64,000 bases of DNA from assembly GCA_025765595.1 (NCBI GenBank), contig JAIVFH010000152.1:1-64000 (forward strand). Direction: 5' to 3'. This DNA comes from Obelidium mucronatum (taxonomy: Eukaryota; Chytridiomycota; Chytridiomycetes; Chytridiales; Chytriomycetaceae). Below, one piece after another: positions 24,601-34,613 of the stretch (position 1 is its first letter; each line of letters opens with the position of its first letter). The position numbers and the translations under genes are program-made. The notes beneath the pieces are model-generated. The model saw nothing but the letters and a program-made list of their open reading frames with translations, ran no database searches and was not told where the DNA came from.

Positions 24601-26713
24601 CATCAAGTTCCAGCAGTTCATCATGGTCGAATTGTGCATTGGAATCAGCGTTGCCGATATTCTTCATCATGAATTTGGCGCAAGCCATCACATCAACAAA
24701 TTGGAAGGAGCAAGAGTATACATTGGAAGGGAATCTAACGAGGAAAAGAAAAAAAAAAGAAATCAAATTAATTCCATGAAAAAAAAAAAATGCAAGCAAG
24801 CAGAAGAATCCTACCCCAATAAACATAGAGCCATCATTTGGGCGGCAGATTCTTGAATGGCATTTACGCAGTTCATCAGTCCTCTGAACAAGGGACAGAT
24901 TGTTTCGGAAATCAGTACCAGCATCCTCAGCTTGGGAGACACGAGTTTGCTGTTTCTTGAACGCAGATTCAATGCAGGAGACAATATGGACAAGAATGCC
25001 ATCCCCGTCTTTTCCCATGTAGTTTGACTGGTAAAAGATAGATCTCATGGCATTGATTATGTCTGAGACAATTGATACGTTGCTATTGCCGGCAGTAGCA
25101 AGTCCCAGCACTTTTGAAGTTTCAACAAACATTACATCCGATCCCAATCGAAACAGAACCCAAGTAACTTGGCGACCATCTGTGGGTGGATGAATCTCAA
25201 ATGGTTCCTGCTCATGCCCACAAGGCGGCGGATCGTGGTCTTCAATATAAGCTTCAATAGAGTTGGTCTTGTCTAACTTGAAATAGACAGGGCGAGTGCC
25301 AATTTCGTTGGGTGGTCGACCAAACCCCATACGACAGCAATACTTTCCATTTGGCAACTTGTGGCATGTATGAGTATGTGTGTGTATTTGCGTCTGGCAA
25401 CACTGCTCTGTCCAGCGATGGTTGATGGCTTCCATGGATGTGGTTGGGCAGGGAGTGAGGCCAGTTCGCATGATATTAGGGTTCATTTCATGAAACTGAA
25501 TGGCTGCAGGCAATGGACCTGCAGTAGTTACAAAAGAGTCCAACACTTCTGCCACAGCAGCATGGAGTTCTGTTAAATCGATTGCTCGGTGAAGAATTTC
25601 TGGACTAAGGCGTTGGAACAGGACTCCATGGCCGTGTAATCGATCGGAGCCAGTCACTTCAGAGACAAAGGCGAAATTTAACGGGTATCCACCCAAGCCC
25701 TTGGGTCGTTTTCCGACTGGAATGGACCGTTTTGTCAGATACGACGGTTTCAGACCAATCAACACTTCCATGATTGTTTCCATTTGCAGTTTGTATACCT
25801 TGGCACATGTACCTAATTTTATTTCAGTTTTATACATATGTAGTAAGGGGGGGGGGGGGGGGGGGGGTTTAGTATACCAGGATGAGCAGCAGCAATTTTG
25901 ATTCGTTCCGGTAATGGAGGCATGGGTAACGGTATTCCTTCTGGGAGTTCGGGAGATGACAAGTGGAATATGAGGGGATTATCAGAATCCCCAGAAGAAG
26001 TTGTAAGAAACATCAAATGGAATCCATGGTAGCGAACCAATGAAAAGATTTTCGAAACAACGGATTTCCGTTGCGCTGGGGTGTAGTCCATGGAGCCACC
26101 AACTTTCTCGACAAGATCCGCCAGCTTTTTCAGGAGGGTCTTGGATTCTTTTTGATGGGGTGTGGACTTGGCAAGCTTGAGTTTTTCCAGAAAACCGGGT
26201 TCATTCAGGAGCGAAATAAGGGTTTGATACGATTTGTTGTGCTTTGTTGCTTGTAGCTTTGTGACTCGAGCAACGGATTGGCGCTGGTGCAGGTTGTATT
26301 TAAACGCAATGTTACGCGCATGGTCGCAATATTGGTTGGAGTACTGCCACATGAGATGGTCCTGGAATTTCGAACTTCCAGCACCAGGAGCGGGTTTTGA
26401 ACGTTGAATGCCAACATTGTTGTCATAGTCGTCAGCATCATTGTCTTCAAGAAAGTACGTCAGAAAATGACAGGCAGTACAGCAAAATAACATACCATTC
26501 GCTTCCTCCACCATGAAGTCATCAACGTCATCGCCACCAGCCGTTGGTTCAGGGTTAAGTAACGGCAATGGGTCTGGTTCCAAGCGGCCAGTCAAGAAAT
26601 GGAATGGAAATGCACCCAAGAGTATTTGGTCCATTTCGCGCATATCATTGAGCAGACGAGATCCTGTCCAAGGTAAAATCCGAGAAGCGGTCAGATGGAT
26701 CCAAAAACAAAAA

Positions 26714-26747
<34 letters not shown>

Positions 26748-29224
26748 AAAGCAGCCAAACCAATTTCACGCTCCACACCAAGTCCACTTGTACTATCTGG
26801 CTCCATGCCCATCTCAGACAAAGAGTCAGCATCATCATGGATGTTTTCTTGTTCCTTATCATTATTGGCAGGTCTGTTTCCAACGGGAGTTTCCAATAAG
26901 TTGATGGCAGCATCAAAAATAGAACCTCCGAGTGCTGCCCCCCCTGCAGAGATTTCAGCCAGATTGGTAATATGAATATCGTTTAGAATGGCAGTTGACG
27001 AATAAGTTGCATTATCGGCAGCGGAATAAGAAGGTTGGCCCTTGCTGATGTTGTCGGCAAGGTGTTCTTCCGACAGAATCGCTTCTGTATCGTGCTCAGC
27101 GGTGGCAGCTTCAAGGACAGCTGCAAATTGTGCATCAACGATCTCTTGCGTAAGACCGTTGAGAGTTTCCTGAAAAGCTGTAGGGTCTGTTATGTGATCA
27201 CGAAAGTCCTTGTTCACATCCAGCAACATTTGAGCAAGACTCACGACTTCATTCACAGGGAAGTCAGTACAAAAAGTTCGGCAATGACAAAAAAAGAAGA
27301 CGCACATTGAATCGTTCAAATTTGCCATCCTTCAACATTTGCTTTGTAATAGCCCAGTGGACAGGATCACCAACAATGTGGAAGTTCACCAACGCTTCAA
27401 AATTCAAATTGGGAACTTGTGTTGTTTCGTACAGGCTGGACGAAATTGGAGTAGACAGAACATGACCAGTCAAAGCGATTCTGTTTTGGCCTGCCGCTCG
27501 TGGGGTGAGTTTGTATAGTAACTGATGTGTGACAATTCGCGCAAGGGCCATTGTGTGCCAATCATTGATGGCTTCAAAACCAAGGATTTCAAGGGCACGG
27601 TTCAAATCACCGAAATCGTACCCAGTTTGCAAGCAGTAGGTTGCCACACGGTTCTTTTTGAAGAGGGCAAAACACGCGTCACAGAAGGGTACCAAGAGAC
27701 CCTGGAATTGAATTCAGTTAATGGGCTTTACAAACAAAAAAAAAGGCGGAACATTAAAGGATCATACGTTTGCAGATTGTTGTATCATGTGTGGGTGTAA
27801 ATTGTAGTAGTTTTCTTCAAATTTAAAGACCCCCAACATTGGATGCCAACGAGATGGAATGGCCAAATGGCGGTCGAGCTGGAACTTGGTCATTTTGAAG
27901 AGGCCGGAGTTGACAACGTCTGGCATGGATAACTGATGGCCTTTCTGATGGAAACGTCGGCAGCCGCAGGAAGCACAAGCCGGTGGAGGACTAGTGATGT
28001 CCATTTTTTCGTTGTATTTCTTGAGCAATTCCATCATTTCAGGATCCGTCAGCTTTTCAGCAAGGATTTTTGTTCGCAGCGTATCCACGTCATCTGTTTG
28101 GCCAAAGTGCTCGAGTCGAGCTTGATCATAAAACATGGCCGTTGCAATGTTTGGGTGGCGATCGAATCCAGATAATTCGTTTAAAGAAGCATCGACTTGG
28201 GGCGGCCTTGTCCAAGAGAGAATGGCGTCATTGATGCGAGTTTCAGTATTGGCATCCACCAACTGGCGTTGAGCATTTGCCATACAGTACGAACGTTAAT
28301 AAAGTTACAAGATTTATGGCATAAGAAAGTACATACCTGAGTGTTGCGTCTGCTGTTTTGCAAAGATCGCGACTGAGGGTCTCGATTCCTGTTTTCCTCT
28401 GCACGTGAAACCGGATTTCGATGTGCATTTTCAGCAGCGCGTGCATCTTGGTTCCGTCGAGCGTTCTGTGTTGCTCTGGATTGTGGGTTGCGGCGGACAT
28501 TTTCGACAGTTCGGGCTTGCGGATTACGACGAGCATTTTCGACAGTTCGGGCTTGCGGATTACGACGAGCATTTTCGACAGTTCGGGCTTGCGGATTACG
28601 ACGAGCATTTTCGGCAGATCGAGCAGATGGAAGTCGAGCAACGTTACTTGTGTGTTGGTTTCGAACCGGTGGTGGCCTGTGATCTCCATTATGCCAATCC
28701 AACATCCATTGACGAACTGAAGCAATCGGAGGAGAACCAGACACTAAAACAATGTTACAACAAAGTTTCAACATGCAGAAAGACGGCATACCTGCTGGCA
28801 GACCAAAGAGTTGCGCCAGGACCTTCAATCGGCAGAAGTTAAACTCTTTCAAGCTCTCAATCGACCAAAGCTGGGGTGGTGGGCGCAACAAACAGAACTT
28901 GTCTCCAGGAGAGTGGCTGGTAAGGGTACACAAATAGCAGGCCACAGGTCCAGAATCCGAATCGGCGGGAGCTGTTACCATCTTGTGACTTAGAGCATCT
29001 CATGAAGGTTAATTCAAGAACGTACCACTTGGAGCTTGGGTATGAGATTTACTTCGCTTCGAATCTGAGACATGTGTGTCGATTTGAGTTGCTTGTGTTC
29101 GTTTAATCGCTCGAGACACAGACGATATGGCAGAAGCCGCCCCCGAACCGTCATTTCGTCGTGGTGAAACGGCAGAAACCGTTGGCGATGAAGCGTCCGA
29201 AGAGACTGTACGTGTGGATGGCAT
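21630..29224 (-). CDS. Helitron Rep/PIF1 helicase gene, multiple exons
   Basis: Exons run leftward from ATG at 29224. A Ser/Thr/basic N-terminus is followed by an NARRNPQARTVE repeat region (about 28,430-28,640); Cys motifs (CASCGCRRFH; FCDACFALF) then begin a DUF6570-like part near 27,300-28,250. Next comes the Rep domain, whose HUH motif is HGH in LHGHGVLFQRL (25628-25636). A candidate catalytic Tyr lies in SNYMGKDGD near 25,011-25,022, where the second Tyr of classical YxxKYxxK is absent. The last exon is a PIF1 helicase with Walker A GSPGTGKT (about 23,252-23,276), Walker B IIIIDEYSM (about 22,985-23,011), IGDQFQLPPV and MTVHKCQGKTL, stopping at 21630. Several introns carry long homopolymers (C21 near 25,857; T32 near 26,730, minus strand). 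No frame lesion was evident, though exon joins are approximate. Confidence 0.75.
25847..25867. repeat. G21 homopolymer in a Helitron intron
   Basis: A run of 21 G on the plus strand (C21 on the coding strand), shortly after the donor GTATAC of the intron between the exons ending in ERIKIAAAHPG and beginning CAKVYKLQ. Long G/C homopolymers are rare and could form quadruplex structure on the plus strand. Confidence 0.85.
26715..26746. repeat. A32 homopolymer in a Helitron intron
   Basis: Long A run on the plus strand, T32 on the coding strand, in an intron of the Rep/helicase gene. Reading through it gives the artificial poly-Phe and poly-Lys ORFs seen in this area. Confidence 0.85.
28504..28611 (-). 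repeat. 36-bp coding minisatellite (3 perfect units plus diverged flanks)
   Basis: Three consecutive identical 36-bp units at 28504-28539, 28540-28575 and 28576-28611 encode the 12-residue unit ARTVENARRNPQ on the minus strand. Diverged units (NARRNQDARAAE, NAHRNPVSRAEE) continue downstream in the protein. Helitron proteins commonly have a similar Arg/Gln-rich N-terminal repeat region. Confidence 0.85.
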
Positions 29225-29241
29225 GCAAAAGATTTATTTTT

Positions 29242-29272
<31 letters not shown>

Positions 29273-29290
29273 AAATAAAATTTGCAGAGA

Positions 29291-29341
29291 CTCACTCCTC
29301 GAGAAGTGAGTGATAAATGGACGTTCTAGAGGATCTCTAGA
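29291..29341. repeat. Two adjacent inverted repeats near the Helitron 5' end
   Basis: CTCACT (29291-29296) pairs with AGTGAG (29305-29310) around a CTCGAG-containing loop. TCTAGAG (29325-29331) pairs with CTCTAGA (29335-29341) around GAT. Both lie between the inferred 5' terminus and the first ATG, so they could be subterminal binding sites or 5' UTR structures. Confidence 0.5.
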
Positions 29342-29462
29342 GTGCCCCGCCAGCGCCCCATCGGACCGCCGCCTCAAGCCCTCATCGAGATCTACAATAA
29401 CTAACACACAAACCAAGCGGGTTAACTTCCAAAACAAAAACTAAAACAGAAAAAGGGAGCGT

Positions 29463-29759
29463 TTAAGGGGTTGGGGCAATCAGCAAAGGAGTACACGCTG
29501 CCATGCAAACGCCTTGGGCAGCACTGCACGCAGTAGCAGCAGCAGTAGCAGCAGCGGCGCCACCGCCAAAGAACCAGGCCCACCACCCAACAGGACCAGC
29601 AGCTCCAGCACCTAAGGTAACTGTTCCAAAGACAAGGCCAGCGGTAGCATAACAGTAAACAGCACCTGCATTGCAGGCAGTCTGACATGCTGCCCACGCA
29701 ACAGGACCAGCAAGAGCTTGGTGGACAAGAAAAATAGCAGGGACGAAGGATACTCTCAT
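29463..29759 (-). CDS. Small secreted Cys/Ala-rich protein (Zys-like)
   Basis: The ATG at 29759 encodes MRVSFVPAIFLVHQALAG, a plausible signal peptide, followed by a 98-residue total product. Six cysteines occur in a spaced pattern: AACQTACNAGAVYCY, then TACSAAQGVCMAAC. Between them lies a Gly/Ala/Trp-rich hydrophobic centre (GPVGWWAWFFGGGAAAA). The pattern ACQxxC...VxCY...AG...FG...AC...C...C resembles a family of small fungal proteins related to algal zygote-specific proteins; function is not established. I reject the longer in-frame start at 29819 because its N-terminus is only a translated T-rich run. The gene abuts the Helitron's 5' end by about 70 bp. Confidence 0.6.
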   Translation of the reverse strand: MRVSFVPAIFLVHQALAGPVAWAACQTACNAGAVYCYATAGLVFGTVTLGAGAAGPVGWWAWFFGGGAAAATAAATACSAAQGVCMAACTPLLIAPTP

Positions 29760-29845
29760 TCTCGGGTTGTTTTTTTTTTTTTTTGGCTTTTTTTTTTCTT
29801 GTTTGATTTTTCTGCACAAAAACTTTTTTCAGCGGGGGAATACAA

Positions 29846-30060
29846 AGGGACACTATGAAGGGATGGCTCTTTATTGTATATATGTATATTTCATAAATAT
29901 GAAAAGGAATATACAGCCTACGGCAGTCAGACGGAAAGTTAACGATGCAAGGAAAGCGGAAGCATAGAAGGGACACTATTAAGGGCACTTTATTGGATAT
30001 ATATCTTCCAAATATAAAAAGGAAAAATGTACCGCCTGCCGCAGTCAGACGGAAAGTTAA
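29846..30060. repeat. Tandem duplication, two units of about 92-97 bp
   Basis: Units at 29846-29942 and 29969-30060 both begin AGGGACACTAT and both end GCAGTCAGACGGAAAGTTAA, with an AT-rich middle (TATATATG-type). They lie between the small secreted-protein gene and the EF-hand gene and may be part of a divergent promoter. Confidence 0.75.
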
Positions 30061-30127
30061 GAGACTTACGGCAGTGACAGGAAAAACAACAATAAAATAA
30101 CAGATAAAATAAAATAATAAAAAATAA

Positions 30128-30791
30128 ATGAAAATGCACAAATCAACAACATCAACATCATCGTCAACAACGCAACGACTCTTTGCTATCCTCCTGATTG
30201 TATTGACAACGCTCGCTGCATTCACAGTAGCCGATCAAAGCAACTACGGAAATGTGCACAAGGAAGCAGAAGCATACAAGGCACAAGTGCTGGAACAAAT
30301 GAAACAAAACGGAGGAGCATCGAATGAACAGCACTTGAAGGACATTAAATCCGTGGATGACATGGTTCTCTTTTTCCAGGTATGAGGGATGGATATGGCG
30401 GTTGATTTAATGGACTGTGTATTTATCAATTCATCACACACAACACAAACGCACAAAAAACTACAGCTGCATGACCATAATAAGGATGGACATTTGGATG
30501 GACATGAACTGCGTGAGTAGAAATTAAAAAATGTATTTGGATTTGGATTGAAGCGTTATTGACCAAATGGACTATAAAAAAATACAACAAAAAACAGTGA
30601 CAGTGTATGCGGGGCAGGAGATCAAGGTTGGCAGTGATGGAAGACCCGTGGAAGGCAGTGTGACGCCGTCCAAGCTGCAGGACCTTGTTCGGCTGGTTGA
30701 CACAGTGCTCGACATGGACGACACGGACAATGACGGCATGATTAGTTGGGAAGAGTATTACGCCTCGCAGCAGTACCACGGACAAGTGTAG
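30128..30791 (+). CDS. MCFD2-like secretory EF-hand protein
   Basis: Three exons joined in phase: 30128-30379, 30467-30512 and 30598-30791. A hydrophobic signal segment (LFAILLIVLTTLAAFTVADQ) follows a Ser/Thr-rich head. The first EF loop is DHNKDGHLDGHE and the second is DTDNDGMISWEE, both with all calcium-ligand positions filled. The order (signal peptide, a helix with LKDIKSVDDMVLFF, two EF hands, short tail) is that of MCFD2, the calcium-dependent partner of the ERGIC-53 cargo receptor in ER-to-Golgi transport. The tail ends at 30791, only 47 bp before the WRAP73 start on the same strand. Other small EF-hand secretory proteins remain possible. Confidence 0.75.
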
Positions 30792-30838
30792 ACAGCGAAA
30801 TGTATCATCCTGATTTGTCATAAAGTCGCCCCAAAACA

Positions 30839-32941
30839 ATGCTTGACTTTTCGCATGTTTTCCGCACGGCGCAGCACACGGCGCACTTCTCGCCGGACGC
30901 GCGGCTCGTCGCGACAGTCGTCGACGCGCGCGTGGTTGTGCGCGACGCGGCGTCGCAGCAGATAGCGGCGCTGTTTGCGTGCGACGAGGCGCCGGCGCAC
31001 GTCGCGTGGGCGCCGGACGCGGCGCTGCTCGCGGTCGCGACGCGCCGCACGGCGACGGTGTGGTCGCTCGCAGACCCGCAGTGGCGCGCCGTGGTCGACG
31101 CCGGCGCCGCGGGCCTCGCGCGCCTGCGCTGGGCGCCCGACGCCCGCAGCCTGCTCGTGTTTTCCGACTTCCAGGTGTGCTGACTCAGCTTACTCATCGG
31201 CTTACTAAGCAGCTGCAGCTGCGCGTCACCGTGTGGTCGCTGGTCGCCGGCGACGCCGCGAGCATCCAACACCCAAAGTACTGCGACAGGGGCTTTGGCT
31301 TCAGGGCCGACGGGCGCTACTTTGCGCTGTGCGAACGCAGGGACGGGAAAGACTCGCTGTCGGTGTACGACTGCGAGGACTGGACTCTGGTCAAGGTGAT
31401 TTTGGTCCCTCTGTCGCTCAACATGTTTCTTTTCCCTTGCAGCATTTCCCGGTCGACACATCAGACTTGGAAGATATTGCTTGGTCTCCTGATGGTCGCT
31501 TTATTGCTGTTTGGGATTCAATTCTTGAGGTTACTTTAGTCAGTGATTCGTTGTTGTTCTTTACTGATGCCTTTCTTTCTATTTCGTGATTTTTATTAGT
31601 ACAAGATTTTGATTTATTCTCCTGATGGAAGACTGATTTCTTGTTATTCGGCTAATCATGATCCTGGTGTTTTGGGTATAAAGTCTGTGAATTGGTCTCC
31701 TTCCGCTCAGTTTTTGGCTGTTGGGAGTTTTGATGAGAAGGTTTGTGTGGTTATATCACCGCTATATCACCGCCGTAGGCGGTGTTTTTCCACCGCCGAA
31801 GGCGGTGTTTTTCTTGTACCGCCGTAGGCGGTGTTTTTCTTGTACCGCCGTAGGCGGTGTGGTATCACCGCCGAAGGCGGTGTATTCTTTTTTCTTTCCT
31901 CATGTACCGCCGAAGGCGGTATTTTCCTTTTTTTTCTTTCGTCATATACTGCCGTAGGCAGTGTATTCCTTCCTTCTTCTTAAAATGTGTATATCTACAC
32001 TGTACTAAAAAGTTCACACTATACAGCTCAGACTCATCAACAACATGACATGGAAACCATTGATTGATTTGTCTCATCCTGCTACTGTTCCTTATCCAGA
32101 CATTCCTGTATACAGAGAAGCTGCTGCTTCAACTAACAATATGCGCAACATTGTTGTTGGAGTTGCCGATATTCGACCTCAAATTTATTGTAGGACTTTT
32201 TTTTTTACCGCCGAAGGCGGTGTATTCTTACCGCCGAAGGCGGTGTTTCTTTACCGCCGAAGGCGGTTTTTCTTTCACCGCCGAAGGCGGTGTATTCCTA
32301 CCGCCGAAGACGGTGTTTTCTTTTCCTGCGGTTTATTCTTTTTCTTTCTTCGTGTACCGCCAAAGGCGGTAGTTTCTCTTCTTCTCCTTTCTTCAATATA
32401 CTCACTCGTATCAATTGATTTTTAAATCATCAACCAACAAAAGATGAACTGCTGAAACCGCCCTTCAATGTCCATACCGTCAAGGTTGAAATTGATAAAC
32501 TATCACCAAAGAAGGGAGTAGGCATCTGTGAGTTTAGTTGCGATGGTCGGTATATCGCAAGCAGGAATGGTAAACAGTTTTTTTTTTTTGTTCTTTATAC
32601 ATGTAGTAATGCCGCAATACTTTCTTTTTTACAAAAAAACAACAGACAACATGCCAAACACACTTTGGATATGGGATCTCGTCAACTTGTCGCAAGTCGC
32701 GTTGATCCAGCAACTGTCGGCCATCAAACAGATTGCATGGAATCCAATGGACCCAGAACTGTTGGCTATTTCGTGTACCAACAGTTTTGTATACTTGTGG
32801 AGCAAAGAGCGTGGATGCAGTGCGATTGAAGTACCAGCAGTGAATTTCCAGGTGGGACAAATCAAGTGGTGTCCTGATGGAAAGAGTCTTGCGTTGGTGG
32901 ATCGGGAAAAGTTTTGTATTGCTTTTTTGGTGGAGGAATGA
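30839..32941 (+). CDS. WRAP73: WRAP73/WDR8-like WD-repeat centrosomal protein
   Basis: Seven exons joined in phase: 30839-31174, 31219-31395, 31443-31529, 31600-31740, 32027-32189, 32444-32569 and 32646-32941. The opening [20 protein letters not shown] matches WDR8 (FSEVFK...FSPDGK...LVVRD). Later matches include [76 protein letters not shown] and [14 protein letters not shown]. The protein folds as beta propellers and, in other eukaryotes, acts with SSX2IP/Msd1 at centrosomes and spindle poles. Introns 4 and 5 carry 13 copies of a short palindrome, annotated separately. Exon 1 and the start of exon 2 are far more GC-rich than the rest. No lesion was seen. Confidence 0.9.
31768..31962. repeat. 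Seven intronic hairpin repeats (ACCGCCGWAGGCGGT), WRAP73 intron 4
   Basis: Copies at 31768-31784, 31791-31807, 31818-31832, 31844-31858, 31866-31882, 31905-31921 and 31948-31962. Each is an inverted repeat with stem ACCGCC/GGCGGT and a G(A/T)A loop; flanking bases often extend the stem (CACC...GGTG, TACC...GGTA). The last copy reads ACTGCCGTAGGCAGT, where both stem partners changed together. All lie inside intron 31741-32026, separated by T-rich spacers. Confidence 0.95.
32207..32371. repeat. Six intronic hairpin repeats, WRAP73 intron 5
   Basis: Copies at 32207-32221, 32230-32244, 32253-32267, 32276-32292, 32300-32314 (one mismatch, GAAGACGG) and 32355-32371 (loop AAA). They lie in intron 32190-32443 with T-rich spacers, as in intron 4. 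A partial copy (CCTGCGGT) occurs near 32325. Confidence 0.95.
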
Positions 32942-33021
32942 ATGAATGAATGAATGAGATTGTGTGTGTATAATTATTTATATAAAGTTGAATTAATTTT
33001 TTTATCTTTTTTGTTTTATTT

Positions 33022-34344
33022 TCATATTTCTGGATTGATTTGATTTATTCTTTCGTTGGAGACTGGAGCTGGTGGTTCAATACCGTTTACAGTACTTTCA
33101 GCGGACGGGCTTTGGACCGTGACTGTGATTCCTCCTTCGTTGATGATGCTGTTGATCTTGTTTCTTTTGTCATCCAAAAGATGAGCTGTTCCACCAGAAT
33201 CCGTTTGAGCACCACCACCACTACCAGTATGGCCATCCAAGATAAACACGCGTTCTTGCAAAGCAGCGAAATCTCGTTCCAGCTTTATCCTAGCGTTCCT
33301 ATCATCTTGAATCTGCCTCGTCAATTCATATTGCTCTGTCCTTAGCTTCCCAACCAAATCACGTAATTGATGAATTTCATGGTGCAGCTGTTGTTGCTGT
33401 TGTTGTTGTTGAATTTGTTGATCATCTTGCGGTGCCGCCGACGTAGAAGACGACAACAAATTGACTTGACTCGTACCCCCCGCACTACTTGACATTGACG
33501 AGGAAACTGTACAAACTCCCAGGGATTTCTTTCTGGAACTGAATTTCGCAAAGGGCTTGTTGGTTCCGAATAGCACTGCGCTTACAGTTGTTGAAATGTT
33601 TCCAGCGGAGGGACTTGATTTGATGGGGAAGGAGCGGTGTTTACTGGCTCTACTACTACTCGCAGTCGCAGAAGGCATTGTAGCATGCGAATACGCAGTG
33701 GACACAGCCGTCGGCAACGCACCCGCCGACGCCGAAAAGCAGTCTGCGCGTGCAATGTTGATTGACGGGTCCACCGCATTCACGCTGCCCGCACTGTCGT
33801 CAATGTCCACTGTGCGCGTGCTGCTGCCGCCGCTGCCCACGGTGTTTGTGTGCGACGACGCGCGGCTCAGCGCCGGACTGTGCGCGTGCGGCGTGTGGGG
33901 GTGGCTGCGGTGGGCTTGGTGGGCTTGTGCGGCTTGTGCGTGGGCTTGAGCGAGCGAGCCGAGCGACTTGGACGCGTCGTCGGGCGGGCCCGTGTAGATG
34001 CCGGCGTAGAACGACGCGGCGGCGGGTGGCGGCGGCGGCTTGGCGAGCGGCACGTGTTTGCCGCGGCGGCTTGTGCTGCCAGAGGACGACAGCCGCGCGA
34101 TCTGCGAGTTGCGCGGCGGCGGCGGTGTGGGCGAGGCGGGCGAGGCGGGGAGGGCCGGTGCGGCGGCAGCGTCGCTTTTGTTGAGCGATGGGGACGACGC
34201 GCTGTTTTTGCGGGGGCCTAGGCCGCGGCCGTTGTTGGGCTGCGAGTGGAGGGGCGGCGGCTCTTGCGGGGATGCCGATGCTGGTGATGAGGATGGCGTT
34301 GGATGATCAGCTTGCTTTGTTAGAGGCATAATGGGGAAAGACAA
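33022..34344 (-). CDS. Low-complexity Ser/Pro/Ala-rich protein with a C-terminal coiled coil, unknown
   Basis: A single-exon ORF of 440 residues from 34344 (alternative Met at 34329). Residues 1-290 are disordered and rich in Ser, Pro and Ala, with a His/Ala/Gln tract (SLAQAHAQAAQAHQAH) and several RKNS or SRRGK phospho-site-like patches. A Gln run then leads into a helical segment (LHHEIHQLRDLVGKLRTEQ, IKLERDFAALQERVFILDG). I recognise no family. The encoding DNA between about 33,700 and 34,280 is extremely GC-rich, unlike flanking genes. Its stop lies about 80 bp past the stop of WRAP73 on the opposite strand, so the two genes converge. Confidence 0.6.
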   Translation of the reverse strand: MSFPIMPLTKQADHPTPSSSPASASPQEPPPLHSQPNNGRGLGPRKNSASSPSLNKSDAAAAPALPASPASPTPPPPRNSQIARLSSSGSTSRRGKHVPLAKPPPPPAAASFYAGIYTGPPDDASKSLGSLAQAHAQAAQAHQAHRSHPHTPHAHSPALSRASSHTNTVGSGGSSTRTVDIDDSAGSVNAVDPSINIARADCFSASAGALPTAVSTAYSHATMPSATASSSRASKHRSFPIKSSPSAGNISTTVSAVLFGTNKPFAKFSSRKKSLGVCTVSSSMSSSAGGTSQVNLLSSSTSAAPQDDQQIQQQQQQQQLHHEIHQLRDLVGKLRTEQYELTRQIQDDRNARIKLERDFAALQERVFILDGHTGSGGGAQTDSGGTAHLLDDKRNKINSIINEGGITVTVQSPSAESTVNGIEPPAPVSNERINQINPEI

Positions 34345-34613
34345 TGTTGGTCATTGTTCTCAAGTCTTGCAAACATTTCTAATTTCGCGAGCATTACTCA
34401 TCCAGTAACGAATCCAACACTTGCCTCGGTAGGCGATGTATATTCTTTTTCTCTTTCTTTTTTTCTGTTTTTTTGTAGATTTACTCATTACCAGTATTCC
34501 GTGTTTATCATTCTATTACCCTATTTTAAGGCTTCATCCACAGCGGTATTATTTTATTTTGTATAATAATCTACAGTACATTTATTTTCTTTTTTTACAG
34601 GTTATTCCAATGG

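Larger units (their letters stand above)
20435..29390 (-). mobile_element. Autonomous Helitron-type rolling-circle transposon, about 9 kb
   Basis: Defined on the minus strand by both ends. The 5' end reads TCTCGATGAGGG beginning at 29390, preceded by A. The 3' end reads CTGA at 20435-20438, followed by T, with a 10-bp-stem hairpin 3 bp inside it (20441-20450 pairing with 20488-20497). This fits the Helitron rule of 5' TC, 3' hairpin plus CTRR, and insertion between A and T without target duplication. Inside are a spliced Rep/helicase gene with HUH and PIF1 domains and a second ORF. Ends are inferred from motifs; an empty-site comparison would settle them. The element lies between the LACTB-like gene and a small secreted-protein gene, interrupting neither. 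Confidence 0.6.

Noticed and set aside
26645..26916. ORFs with long Phe or Lys runs
   Set aside because: Products of reading the A32/T32 homopolymer in a Helitron intron.
28405..28842. Plus-strand ORF with HFRQFGLADYDE repeats
   Set aside because: Antisense reading of the 36-bp coding minisatellite in the Helitron gene.
31768..32371. Regular palindromic repeats resembling a CRISPR array
   Set aside because: Units are 15-17 bp, spacers are short T-rich and irregular, the repeats lie inside spliced introns of a eukaryotic gene, and no cas gene is present.
31721..32425. ORFs encoding RRRRCF and PPKAV repeats
   Set aside because: They arise from reading the intronic hairpin repeats; the flanking WRAP73 exons splice over them in phase.
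33557..34306. Plus-strand Arg- and Cys-rich ORFs
   Set aside because: Shadows of the GC-rich minus-strand gene; composition follows from CGC/GCG codons on the other strand.
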